64,000 nt of DNA. It comes from Sinorhizobium meliloti 4H41. GTDB taxonomy: Bacteria; Pseudomonadota; Alphaproteobacteria; Rhizobiales; Rhizobiaceae. A program made the position numbers and the translations under genes. The notes under the pieces were generated by a model. It saw only the letters and a list, made by a program, of their open reading frames with translations, was not told where the DNA came from and did no database searches. The stretch lies in the NCBI RefSeq assembly GCF_000375585.1, contig NZ_AQWP01000001.1:696735-760734 (forward strand), given 5' to 3'. Positions 1 through 7,805 of this stretch are shown here, piece after piece (the stretch's first letter is position 1; every line of letters begins with the position of its first letter).

Positions 1-142
1 TCGTCGGCAAGATCCGGCAGAGCATCGTCAGGCTGAGTGACTTCACGCTTCGGCTTTACCAGCGGTTCCGGCCGGACGGGCCTTGAATGCAGCATGTCGC
101 GGCCGGCGGTGACCCTCTGCTTCCTGCAGGACCAACTGCGCG
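1..142 (-). pseudogene. Duplicated 3' end of kefB (fragment)
   Basis: Bases 1-112 are identical to bases 1112-1223, which lie inside the 3' end of the intact kefB gene further right. From 113 to about 142 the similarity continues with several substitutions and what looks like a 2-base deletion, then stops just before the stop codon of the neighbouring antitoxin gene. The copy encodes only the cytoplasmic tail of the antiporter (PVRPEPLVKPKREVTQ region) and has no start, so it is a remnant. It runs off the left edge of the window, so its full extent is unknown. Confidence 0.85.
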
Positions 143-146
143 AGCC

Positions 147-434
147 TTACGCCGCCGGGATATCGGTTTGCGAGAAATCACTTGAGGGGAGTCCATCCTC
201 GTCATAACCGATGATGTCATCGGAGCTGCGACCGTCGAGGACGGGCATGGCATTCCAGCGGCGTTGAATGGCCTCCAGATCCTTCAGAAGAGCCGCGCGC
301 CGGGCAGCGGTGTCGGTTCGGCGCAATCGTTCTTCGAGGGCACGCTTGGTAGCCAGCGTGATGGATTCCCCTGTCCGCCGCTCAAGTGTGCGGGCAAGCT
401 GCTCGGTTTCTATATCCTTGATGCTCAGCGCCAT
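147..434 (-). CDS. VapB-type antitoxin without adjacent toxin
   Basis: A 95-residue protein beginning MALSIKDIETEQLARTLE, followed by RRTGESITLATKRALEERL. This matches the short N-terminal DNA-binding region of the VapB/PSK transcription-factor antitoxin family. In that family the antitoxin neutralises a PIN-domain VapC ribonuclease and represses its own operon. The open frame continues upstream to 683, but only the ATG at 434 gives the usual family N-terminus. VapC normally follows directly, often overlapping by 4 bases; here the gene is followed within 5 bases by the kefB fragment, so no toxin is present inside the window. Family assignment is fairly secure; whether it still functions is unknown. 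Confidence 0.7.
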   Translation of the reverse strand: MALSIKDIETEQLARTLERRTGESITLATKRALEERLRRTDTAARRAALLKDLEAIQRRWNAMPVLDGRSSDDIIGYDEDGLPSSDFSQTDIPAA

Positions 435-701
435 TAGAGGCTTCCTGGTTCCCACCAGTCTATATTCTACCGGAATGAAACATTGATATCCAGAACGCAC
501 GTCCATATTGCGGCAGCAGGGACGGTCGACGGGTCGTGACGCGGAGTTCCTGGAGATCATTTCGGCCCTGACAGAGAGGGCCCTTTCTCTTAGATCAAGA
601 TGATTTAAGTCGGATCGACCTAAAACATGAGCGTATCGATTCCAAGAAGTTGAGACGCGGGATGCGGGCGGAAACCCGCACACACTTTTCTCCCGCTCTA
701 G
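435..701. other. Gene-free spacer with a palindrome
   Basis: No convincing coding sequence was found. Positions 604-612 and 616-624 form a hairpin (arms GATTTAAGTCG-like and CGACCTAAA-like, one mismatch) that resembles a common rhizobial intergenic palindrome. The promoter of the antitoxin gene should lie just right of 434, but no clear box was recognised. Confidence 0.4.
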
Positions 702-1061
702 GGCCTGTCGAGATTCGGGCCACCCGCGGCGGCTTGTTTGATTTCCTCATTCCTGTGCTTGTCACAGGAATCCAGCCAGACCAAGTCCTTGGGCTGAAAG
801 AACTCTTCCTGCGCCGCAGACGCGGCGCTGCTGGATCCCTGTGACGAGCACAGGGGGGATGAGGACGGAGGAGAGATGCAGTCCTCCGATACGTTTTCCT
901 ACAGCGCTGCGCGTCTTATGAGACGCGCGAAGGTCGCTGCAGCACTTTGAGCTGCTGCATGTCTTTGTCTTTTGATCGGCTACGATCAAAGGAAACAAGC
1001 TTCAACGCCATTATCCATCTCGCAGCAGCCGTCATAAACTCAAAATGAATCTCAACAGGCC
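702..1061. mobile_element. Inverted-repeat-bounded element A (MITE-like, contains RIME-like unit)
   Basis: The left end GGCCTGTCGAGATTC (702-716) is matched in inverted orientation by GAATCTCAACAGGCC (1047-1061). It is flanked by CTAG (698-701) and TTAG (1062-1065). Inside are a RIME-like palindromic unit (about 741-855, CCTGTGCTTGTCACAGG type) and a second hairpin unit (about 899-994). There is no transposase frame. Element B at 61759-62344 has the same ends and the same internal order. Resemblance to RIME elements is from memory and was not searched. Confidence 0.6.
899..994 (+). repeat. Hairpin repeat unit, copy H1
   Basis: The unit reads TACAGCGCTGCGCG, then a GACGCG palindrome, then TTTGAGCTGCTGCATG, then a hairpin with arms TTTGATCG (971-978) and CGATCAAA (983-990) around a GCTA loop. 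Related units occur at about 43425-43498, 45714-45769, 48453-48517 and 62118-62214. The stem sequence changes between copies while pairing is kept. Confidence 0.6.
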
Positions 1062-1089
1062 TTAGCACCAGTGTTAACAGGCCCTGATA

Positions 1090-2916
1090 TCACTCCGCCT
1101 TTTCCAGCGTTTCGTCGGCAAGATCCGGCAGAGCATCGTCAGGCTGAGTGACTTCACGCTTCGGCTTTACCAGCGGTTCCGGCCGGACGGGCCTTGAATG
1201 CAGCATGTCGCGGCCGGCGGTGATGCCCTCCGCTTCCTGGAGCACCAGCCTTGCCTCGTCGCGGCGGCGGATATCGTCCATGATGCCAATGGCTTCGTCG
1301 CCGTTCACGCCGAGCGCCTCGAGCGTCTTACGGCCGAAAAGCAGACCCGACTCGAACGTCTCGCGCAATTCGTAGTCGACACCCCGTGCGCGCAGTTCCA
1401 GAGTGTGCAGGCGGTCGTAGGAGCGCGCGAAGATGCGGGCATTCGGGTATTCGGCATGGACGAGATCGATGATCTTGTCCGTGACCTCCTTCTTCTGCGT
1501 GCACACGGCGACAATCTTCGCCTTCTCTATTCCGGCCGCTCGCAAGACGTCGAGGCGTGTGCCGTCGCCGAAATAGATGCGGAAGCCGAATGTGGCGGCC
1601 TGACGCACGCGTGCCGCGGAATGGTCGATGATCGTCACATCGCGGCCGCCGGCGAGAAGGATCTGCGAAGCGATCTGGGCGAAGCGGGAAAAACCGATCA
1701 TCAGCACGTCGGCGCCGGCGCCCTCGAAATCCTCTTCCATTTCCTCGGCCAGTTCGTCCTGCTTGTGCATCAGCCGCCTGGAGAGCATCGCTGCCACGGG
1801 TGTCAACGCCATGGAGAGCGTGACGATGGCGACGAGCAGGGAGGACGTGGCTTGCGAGAAGACGCCGGCCGCGGCGGCTGCGGTGAAGAGCACGAAGCCG
1901 AATTCGCCGCCCTGCGGCAGAAGCAGGCCGATGCGCACGGCGTCGTTGTGGCGTGAGCCGGCTGCCCGGCACAGTCCGTAAAGGACCAGGCTCTTTACCA
2001 GCATCAGCACGGGAACGGCGATGATGATGCTCAGCAGGTTCTCTGCCACCACATGGAGCTCGAGCGACAGGCCGACCGCCATGAAGAAAAGCGCCTGGAG
2101 GATGCCGCGGAATGGCTCGATGTCGGCCTCCAACTCGTGACGATAGGACGATTCCGCCAGCAACACCCCGGCAAGGAAGGCGCCCATCGCCATGGAAAGG
2201 CCGGCGAGCTGCATCATCGTCGCCGCGCCCATGACGACGAGAAGCGCGGCTGCGATCATGACGTCGCGCGCGCCGGTGCGCGCGATCACCTGAAACAGCG
2301 GATTGAGAAGATAGCGACCGGCGGCGAAAAGCGCGGCCACGGCGGCGATGGCGATCGCGAAGTCTTCGATCGGCGTGGTCGTATCCTCCGGTGCCTGCGC
2401 CGCCATCAGCGGAATGATCGCAAGCAGAGGCACGATCGCCAGGTCCTGGAGCAGGAGAATGGAGAAGGCGCGCTGGCCATAGCGCGTGTTGGTATCGTTG
2501 TTCTCCTCCAGGATCTGCATGGCGAAGGCCGTGGAGGAGAGCGCCAGGCCGAAGCCGGCGACGACGCTGCCGGCGCCTCCGAGAAGACCGCTGAACGCGA
2601 TCAGGAACGAAAGAACGGCCCCGGTGATCACGACCTGTGCCGTACCGAGACCGAAGATGTCGCGCCGCATCTGCCACAGTCGCGACGGTTTCAGCTCCAG
2701 GCCGATGATGAACAGCAGGAAGACGACGCCGAGTTCCGAGACATGCAGAATCTCTTCGCCTTCCGTGATTTGCTGGGCGACGGGACCGATCAGGATGCCG
2801 GCGGCGAGGTAACCAAGGATGGTGCCGAGCCCGAGACGCTTGAACAGCGGCGCTGCGATCACGGCGCCGGCAAGCAGCATGAGCGCCTGCGAATAGATTA
2901 TCGTTGTCGTTTCCAT
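1090..2916 (-). CDS. kefB: KefB-type monovalent cation:proton antiporter
   Basis: A 608-residue CPA2-family antiporter of the inner membrane. The first roughly 385 residues are a series of hydrophobic helices typical of the Na/H exchanger domain (FLLFIIGLELKPSRLW near the third helix). From about residue 405 comes a TrkA-N/RCK regulatory domain starting VLMIGFSRFAQIASQ, which in the family binds nucleotide and gates transport. A charged cytoplasmic tail follows. The start is placed at METTTIIYSQ (2916) because the 20 residues upstream in the open frame are not membrane-like. The family exchanges K+ or Na+ for H+; the substrate cannot be read from sequence. Part of its tail is duplicated at the left edge of the window. 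It is divergent from pmbA. Confidence 0.9.
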   Translation of the reverse strand: METTTIIYSQALMLLAGAVIAAPLFKRLGLGTILGYLAAGILIGPVAQQITEGEEILHVSELGVVFLLFIIGLELKPSRLWQMRRDIFGLGTAQVVITGAVLSFLIAFSGLLGGAGSVVAGFGLALSSTAFAMQILEENNDTNTRYGQRAFSILLLQDLAIVPLLAIIPLMAAQAPEDTTTPIEDFAIAIAAVAALFAAGRYLLNPLFQVIARTGARDVMIAAALLVVMGAATMMQLAGLSMAMGAFLAGVLLAESSYRHELEADIEPFRGILQALFFMAVGLSLELHVVAENLLSIIIAVPVLMLVKSLVLYGLCRAAGSRHNDAVRIGLLLPQGGEFGFVLFTAAAAAGVFSQATSSLLVAIVTLSMALTPVAAMLSRRLMHKQDELAEEMEEDFEGAGADVLMIGFSRFAQIASQILLAGGRDVTIIDHSAARVRQAATFGFRIYFGDGTRLDVLRAAGIEKAKIVAVCTQKKEVTDKIIDLVHAEYPNARIFARSYDRLHTLELRARGVDYELRETFESGLLFGRKTLEALGVNGDEAIGIMDDIRRRDEARLVLQEAEGITAGRDMLHSRPVRPEPLVKPKREVTQPDDALPDLADETLEKAE

Positions 2917-3013
2917 GCTCGGTGCTTCCGCTATAAAGGCCGGGGGACCCGTGGGAGAGGGCGTATTCCGCCGCATATCATTTTGCTGCTGGGGCGGGAA
3001 TCACGATGATGCC

Positions 3014-3042
3014 CTTGATGCATGCTTCAGTGCACAATAAAT
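3014..3042 (+). promoter_or_regulatory. Candidate sigma-70 promoter for pmbA
   Basis: CTTGAT (3014-3019) and ATAAAT (3037-3042) are separated by 17 bases, close to the rhizobial CTTGAC-N17-CTATAT pattern, and end 25 bases before the pmbA start codon. Confidence 0.4.
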
Positions 3043-3067
3043 GGGACAGGAATGAAAGGCCAAAATC

Positions 3068-4414
3068 ATGTCTGAGACGATCGATTCCGCCGTCCTCGAG
3101 CAACGTGCCGCCGAGCTTGTCGATCAGGCGCGCCGCGCCGGCGCGGATGCCGCGGATGCCGTGGTGGTGCGTGGCCGCTCCCGTTCGGTTTCGGTGCGGC
3201 TCGGCAAGGTGGAGGCGACGGAAGCTTCCGAGAGCGACGATTTCTCGCTCAGGGTCTTTGTCGGGCGGCGCGTCGCCAGTGTTTCCGCCAATCCGGGCTT
3301 CGACTTGAAGGTCCTGGCAGAGCGTGCGGTGGCGATGGCGAAGGCGTCGCCGGAGGATCCTTACGCATCGCTTGCCGACCCCGATCACCTGGCGAAGTCC
3401 TATCCGGATCTCGAACTTTTCGACAACCGGGACGTATCGACCGAAGCACTCACGGAGGCGGCGCTCGCCGCCGAAGGAGCCGCGCTTTCGGTCACAGGCG
3501 TCACCAATTCCAGCGGGGCGGGCGCATCGGCCGGCATGGGCGGGCTCGTGCTCGTCACGTCTCATGGTTTCTCCGGCTCCTATATGGCCACCCGTTTCGG
3601 CTGCTCCGTCAGCGCCATCGCCGGCGAAGGCACCAAGATGGAACGGGATTACGACTTCGACAGCCGCCTCTATTTCGATGAGCTCCGCACTGCCGAGGAT
3701 ATCGGCCGGGTCGCCGGCGAGCGGGCGGCGGCGCGCGTCAACCCCCGCCGCGTCGCGACGCAGAAGAACGTGACGGTCGTTTTCGATCCGCGCGTCGCAC
3801 GCGGCTTCGTCGGACATCTTGCGGGAGCCATCAACGGAGCGTCTGTCGCCCGCAAGACCAGCTTCCTGCGCGACATGATGGGCAAGCAGATCATGAAATC
3901 GGGCATTGCCGTTACCGACGATCCGTTGATCGTCCGCGGCGCCTCCTCGCGTCCTTTCGACGGGGAGGGGGTCAGCGGCTCGAAATTGTCGATGGTCGAG
4001 GATGGCGTGCTGCGCCATTGGTTCCTGTCCACGTCTGCGGCCAGGGAGCTCGGCCTCGAGACCAACGGGCGCGGCGTTCGCGGCGGTCCGGCGGTCAGCC
4101 CGGCCTCCACCAATCTCGCCCTCGAGCCCGGCTCCGTCTCGCGCGACGATCTGATCCGCGGCGTCGGCACCGGCTTCTATGTCACCGAGCTCATCGGCCA
4201 GGGTGTCAACATGGTGACGGGCGAATATAGTCGCGGCGCCTCCGGCTTCTGGATTGAAAACGGCGAAATCCTCTATCCTGTTTCCGAGGTGACGATCGCC
4301 TCCAATCTCAAGCAGATGTTCATGGCGCTGACGCCGGCCGACGACATCGACAGGAAGTTCGGCATCGCCGCTCCGACGCTTGCGATCGAAGGCATGACGA
4401 TCGCCGGAACTTGA
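3068..4414 (+). CDS. pmbA: PmbA/TldE-family metallopeptidase-like protein
   Basis: A 448-residue cytoplasmic protein of the TldD/PmbA (U62) family, recognisable from the N-terminal ADAADAVVVRGRSRSVSVR region, the central SGAGASAGMGGLVLVTSHGF block and the C-terminal GEYSRGASGFWIENGE block. In the known TldD-TldE complex, TldD carries the HExxxH zinc motif and TldE/PmbA is the non-catalytic partner. No HExxxH is seen here, which fits the PmbA role. The complex degrades unfolded peptides and processes microcin- and CcdA-like substrates. TldD is not in the window. It is followed 45 bases later by the phosphatase gene and probably co-transcribed with it. Confidence 0.92.
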   Translation: MSETIDSAVLEQRAAELVDQARRAGADAADAVVVRGRSRSVSVRLGKVEATEASESDDFSLRVFVGRRVASVSANPGFDLKVLAERAVAMAKASPEDPYASLADPDHLAKSYPDLELFDNRDVSTEALTEAALAAEGAALSVTGVTNSSGAGASAGMGGLVLVTSHGFSGSYMATRFGCSVSAIAGEGTKMERDYDFDSRLYFDELRTAEDIGRVAGERAAARVNPRRVATQKNVTVVFDPRVARGFVGHLAGAINGASVARKTSFLRDMMGKQIMKSGIAVTDDPLIVRGASSRPFDGEGVSGSKLSMVEDGVLRHWFLSTSAARELGLETNGRGVRGGPAVSPASTNLALEPGSVSRDDLIRGVGTGFYVTELIGQGVNMVTGEYSRGASGFWIENGEILYPVSEVTIASNLKQMFMALTPADDIDRKFGIAAPTLAIEGMTIAGT

Positions 4415-4459
4415 ATGTGGGCGGTGCGTTGCACTACAGCGCCGCGTGTAAGGATTTGC

Positions 4460-5278
4460 ATGTCAGAAACAGCCCTTTCGATCCGCCCGGCCTGGGACGA
4501 GGACCTCGAACTCATTCTTACCGCTGCAGTCGCGGCGGGCGACACTGCGCTCGGCTATTTCCGCAAGACGCTGGACGTCCGCTGGAAAAATGAGGGCCGT
4601 TCCCCCGTAAGCGAGGCCGACCTCGCCGCCAACGACATCCTCAAGGGGCGGCTGCTCGCCGCACGGCCGGACTATGGCTGGCTTTCGGAGGAGACCGACG
4701 ACGACGAAAGCCGTCTCGTCCGCGAGATCGTCTTTGTCGTCGATCCCATCGACGGCACCCGGGCCTTCATCGCCGGCAAGGATCTCTGGTGCGTCAGCGT
4801 CGCCGTCGTCCACCGTGGCCAGCCTGTGGCCGGCGTTCTCTATGCGCCCGCCCTCGACGAGATATTCCAGGCGACCCGCGATGGCGAAGCGCGGAAGAAC
4901 GGCAAGGCGATTGCCGTGCGGGAGGCGGCATCCGGCGCGGTGCTGAAGGTGGCGGCGGCCGAGGATGTCATGGGCAGGCTGGCATTGCCCTATCGCAACA
5001 GGATGATGCGTGTGTCGCACGTGCCGTCGCTCGCCTATCGCCTTGCGATGATCGCGGATGGACGCATCGATGGAACGATAGTCAAGCGGAATTCGCACGA
5101 TTGGGATTTGGCGGCCGCCGACCTCATCCTTTCGCGCGCCGGGGGGGCGCTTTGCAGTCTCGATGGCGAGCCCTTGTCCTACAACCGCCCGACTGTCACC
5201 CACGGCGTTCTGGGAGCGGCCTCGGGAACCGCGCTGCCGGCGTTGCTCGCCGCCTCCAGGCCGCTTGAGCCCCATTGA
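4460..5278 (+). CDS. Inositol-monophosphatase-family phosphatase (CysQ-like)
   Basis: A 272-residue Mg2+-dependent phosphatase. Metal-binding motifs are complete: SEE at residues 76-78, DPIDGTRAF starting at residue 95, and the C-terminal WDLAAADLIL motif near residue 215. The family includes inositol-1-phosphatase and 3'(2'),5'-bisphosphate nucleotidase (CysQ, which removes PAP from sulfate assimilation); motifs alone do not decide between them, though CysQ is the usual name for rhizobial relatives. The start is set at the ATG at 4460 (MSETALSIRP); the open frame starts earlier, but its first residues overlap a fragment of the repeat motif CTACAGCGCCGCG (4434-4446). Downstream lie DUF4170 and kdtA on the same strand. 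Confidence 0.85.
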   Translation: MSETALSIRPAWDEDLELILTAAVAAGDTALGYFRKTLDVRWKNEGRSPVSEADLAANDILKGRLLAARPDYGWLSEETDDDESRLVREIVFVVDPIDGTRAFIAGKDLWCVSVAVVHRGQPVAGVLYAPALDEIFQATRDGEARKNGKAIAVREAASGAVLKVAAAEDVMGRLALPYRNRMMRVSHVPSLAYRLAMIADGRIDGTIVKRNSHDWDLAAADLILSRAGGALCSLDGEPLSYNRPTVTHGVLGAASGTALPALLAASRPLEPH

Positions 5279-5338
5279 CCTTTAGGGGCGAATGCCGCAA
5301 ACCACCCCAACACCAATAAGAACACAGATGGAATTTCG

Positions 5339-5575
5339 ATGGCTCACGACTCCGAGAAAAAACAACGGCTGCACCTCGTCTTCGGCGGCGAATTGGCAAC
5401 GCTCACCGACGTGCAGTTTCGCGATCTGGAAAATCTGGATATCGTCGGCATCTTCCCGGACTACGAGAGCGCGCATGTCGCCTGGAAAGCCAAGGCTCAG
5501 ATGACCGTCGACAATGCGCATATGCGCTATTTCATCGTCCACATGCATCGCCTGCTCGATCCGGAAGTGAAGTAA
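5339..5575 (+). CDS. DUF4170 family small protein
   Basis: A 78-residue soluble protein (MAHDSEKKQRLHLVFGGE...). The conserved elements VFGGEL, IVGIFPDYESAHVAWKAKAQ and MRYFIVHMHRLLDPE match DUF4170, a family common in Rhizobiales just upstream of kdtA. Its function is unknown. Its position, 37 bases before kdtA, suggests a link with Kdo or lipid A assembly, but this is inference from context only. Confidence 0.8.
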   Translation: MAHDSEKKQRLHLVFGGELATLTDVQFRDLENLDIVGIFPDYESAHVAWKAKAQMTVDNAHMRYFIVHMHRLLDPEVK

Positions 5576-5612
5576 TGCCGTCGGCGTCGGACGCGGCGGA
5601 GGGCAAGCGTTC

Positions 5613-6926
5613 ATGAGCAGCCTGCGCGCAAGGCTGGCACTTTCCGGCTATCGCTGGCTCGGAACGGCCGTCTATCCCTTCTTCTGGTCCTATCTTGCGC
5701 TCCGCGCGGCGAAGGGCAAGGAGGACCCGGCACGCCGGCGCGAACGCTATGGCTATGCTAGTGCGCCGCGGCCCCAGGGCCCTCTCGTCTGGTTCCACGC
5801 CGCCAGTGTCGGAGAGACGAATGCAGTCACTCCGCTGATCAAGGAAATCCGCCGCCGGGGCATCGCCGTGGTGCTGACCACCGGTACGACGACCTCGGCG
5901 CGGGTCGCCGCGGAGCGATTGGGCTCGGCCGTCGTGCACCAGTATGTGCCGCTCGATTTCAAGCCGGCGGTGAGCCGTTTTCTGGAATATTGGCAGCCGG
6001 ATCTGGCGATCATCGCCGAATCGGAGATCTGGCCGATGACGATCATGGAGCTCGGCAGGCGCCATATTCCGCAGGTTCTGGTCAATGGCCGTCTTTCCGA
6101 CCGCACCTTCGCCCGATGGAGGCGCCGGCCGTCGCTTGCCGATGCTCTCTTTGAAAATCTCGCGCTCGTCATCGCTCAGTCCGATGTCGATGCGGAGCGT
6201 TTCCGCACGCTGGGTGCGCTCCCGGTTACGGTCTCCGGCAACCTCAAGGTGGACAACGACGCGCCGCCGCACGATCCCCGGGACCTGCGCGAATACCGCC
6301 AGCAGATCGGTGCACGAAAGACCTGGGCTGCGATCTCGACCTTCGAGGGGGAGGAGAATGCGGCCGGGACCGTTCACCAGGCGCTGAAGGAGAGAACCGG
6401 GCTTCTGACGATCATCGTTCCTCGCCATCCGGAGCGTTGCGACGCGATCGAGGCTGCCCTGGTCGCGAAGGGGTTGACCGTCGCGCGCCGCACGCGCGGC
6501 GATCCGGTCACACCGGAAGTCGACATTCTACTCGGCGATACGATCGGCGAAATGGGGCTCTATCTGAGGCTGACGGAAGTCGCTTTCGTCGGACGTTCGC
6601 TTTTCGCCGAGGGCGGTCAGAACCCGCTCGAGCCGGCCATGCTCGGCTGCGCTGTGCTCTCCGGCGGGAATGTGCAGAATTTCCGCGAGACCTACCAGAT
6701 GCTCGCGAAGAACGGCAGCGCCAAGATCGTGCGCGATACGGAGATGCTCGCCAAGGGGGTCAACTACCTGCTCGCCAACGACGACATGCGTCGCTCGATG
6801 ATCGATGCCGGACTCGAAACCGTGCAACAGATGCGGGGCGCGCTGACGGCGACGATGAAGGGCCTCGACCCCTACATCAACCCGCTTGTGGTGAAGGCGC
6901 GGCTGGAGCCGCGCCCTGAAGCCTGA
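5613..6926 (+). CDS. kdtA: 3-deoxy-D-manno-octulosonic acid transferase
   Basis: A 437-residue inner-membrane glycosyltransferase (WaaA/KdtA) that adds Kdo from CMP-Kdo to the lipid A precursor. Visible features: a hydrophobic N-terminal anchor (VYPFFWSYLALRAAKG), the acceptor-domain block LVWFHAASVGETNA, the conserved IAESEIWP, and the donor-side GRSLFAEGGQNPLEPAML near the C-terminus. Length is typical. It lies in a lipopolysaccharide block with DUF4170 upstream and lpxK downstream, interrupted by a HAD phosphatase gene. Confidence 0.95.
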   Translation: MSSLRARLALSGYRWLGTAVYPFFWSYLALRAAKGKEDPARRRERYGYASAPRPQGPLVWFHAASVGETNAVTPLIKEIRRRGIAVVLTTGTTTSARVAAERLGSAVVHQYVPLDFKPAVSRFLEYWQPDLAIIAESEIWPMTIMELGRRHIPQVLVNGRLSDRTFARWRRRPSLADALFENLALVIAQSDVDAERFRTLGALPVTVSGNLKVDNDAPPHDPRDLREYRQQIGARKTWAAISTFEGEENAAGTVHQALKERTGLLTIIVPRHPERCDAIEAALVAKGLTVARRTRGDPVTPEVDILLGDTIGEMGLYLRLTEVAFVGRSLFAEGGQNPLEPAMLGCAVLSGGNVQNFRETYQMLAKNGSAKIVRDTEMLAKGVNYLLANDDMRRSMIDAGLETVQQMRGALTATMKGLDPYINPLVVKARLEPRPEA

Positions 6927-6953
6927 AACGTGAAGCCTCGATTGGAAGGGACC

Positions 6954-7664
6954 ATGCCCGCAACGAAACCGATCGCCGGCATATTGTTCGACAAGGACGG
7001 CACCCTTCTCGACTACGTGAAGAGCTGGGTGCCGGTGAATTACGAGCTGGCGCGGATCGCCGCCAAGGGCAATGAGAGCCTTGCGCGTGTCCTCCTTCAG
7101 GCGGGCGGGATGGATCCGGAGACCGGATATGTCGTTCCCGACAGCCTGCTTGCGGCCGGGAATACCGTGGAGATTGCCACCGGCATGGTCGGCGCCGGCG
7201 CGCCGTTTACCGTGGAAGAATTGACGGCGCTGTTCGACGGGCTCTTTGCACAATCCGCGCATTATGCCGTGCCGGTGACCGATCTCGCATCCTTTTTTGC
7301 CGGGCTGCACGCGAAAGGCTACCGGCTCGGCGTCGCCTCCAGCGACAACGAGCGATCGATCCGGGAAACCGCCAAACGCTTCGGTTTCGAGGACTACCTC
7401 CATTACGTCGCCGGCTACGATAGCGGCTATGGAACAAAGCCGGAGCCCGGCATGGTGCTCGGGTTTTGCGCCGCAACGGGGCTTGCACCCGACGAGGTGG
7501 CCGTAGTCGGCGACAACAATCACGACATGCATATGGGCCGCAGTGCCGGCGTCGGCATGACGGTTGCCGTTTTGACCGGCACCGGATCGCGCCAGTCGCT
7601 TGCCGCGTCTTGCGACCACTGCCTCGCCGATATTACCGAGCTGGAAGCGGTGCTCACGAACTGA
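6954..7664 (+). CDS. HAD-superfamily phosphatase (phosphoglycolate-phosphatase-like)
   Basis: A 236-residue hydrolase with HAD motif I DKDGTLLDY near the N-terminus, motif II GVASSDNERS, a conserved KPEPGMVLGF lysine block and motif IV VVGDNNHDMHMG. The cap region between motifs I and II is helical, as in Gph-like enzymes. The start is the ATG at 6954, which has GGAAGGG just upstream; the open frame begins 8 codons earlier. It lies between kdtA and lpxK, so it may act on a sugar phosphate or glycolate, but the substrate cannot be deduced. Confidence 0.85.
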   Translation: MPATKPIAGILFDKDGTLLDYVKSWVPVNYELARIAAKGNESLARVLLQAGGMDPETGYVVPDSLLAAGNTVEIATGMVGAGAPFTVEELTALFDGLFAQSAHYAVPVTDLASFFAGLHAKGYRLGVASSDNERSIRETAKRFGFEDYLHYVAGYDSGYGTKPEPGMVLGFCAATGLAPDEVAVVGDNNHDMHMGRSAGVGMTVAVLTGTGSRQSLAASCDHCLADITELEAVLTN

Positions 7665-7805
7665 TCGGCTTGCCTTTTTCTCCGTTCTGACGTTCTTTGT
7701 CGCCGGTCACACCGCTCACGGCCGATGCCCGCGGCGGAAAGTTCTGGATTTGCCCTTCCTGCCCTCCAGGTGCAGGAGCGGCCGCACGGATATTTACGGG
7801 TAAAG

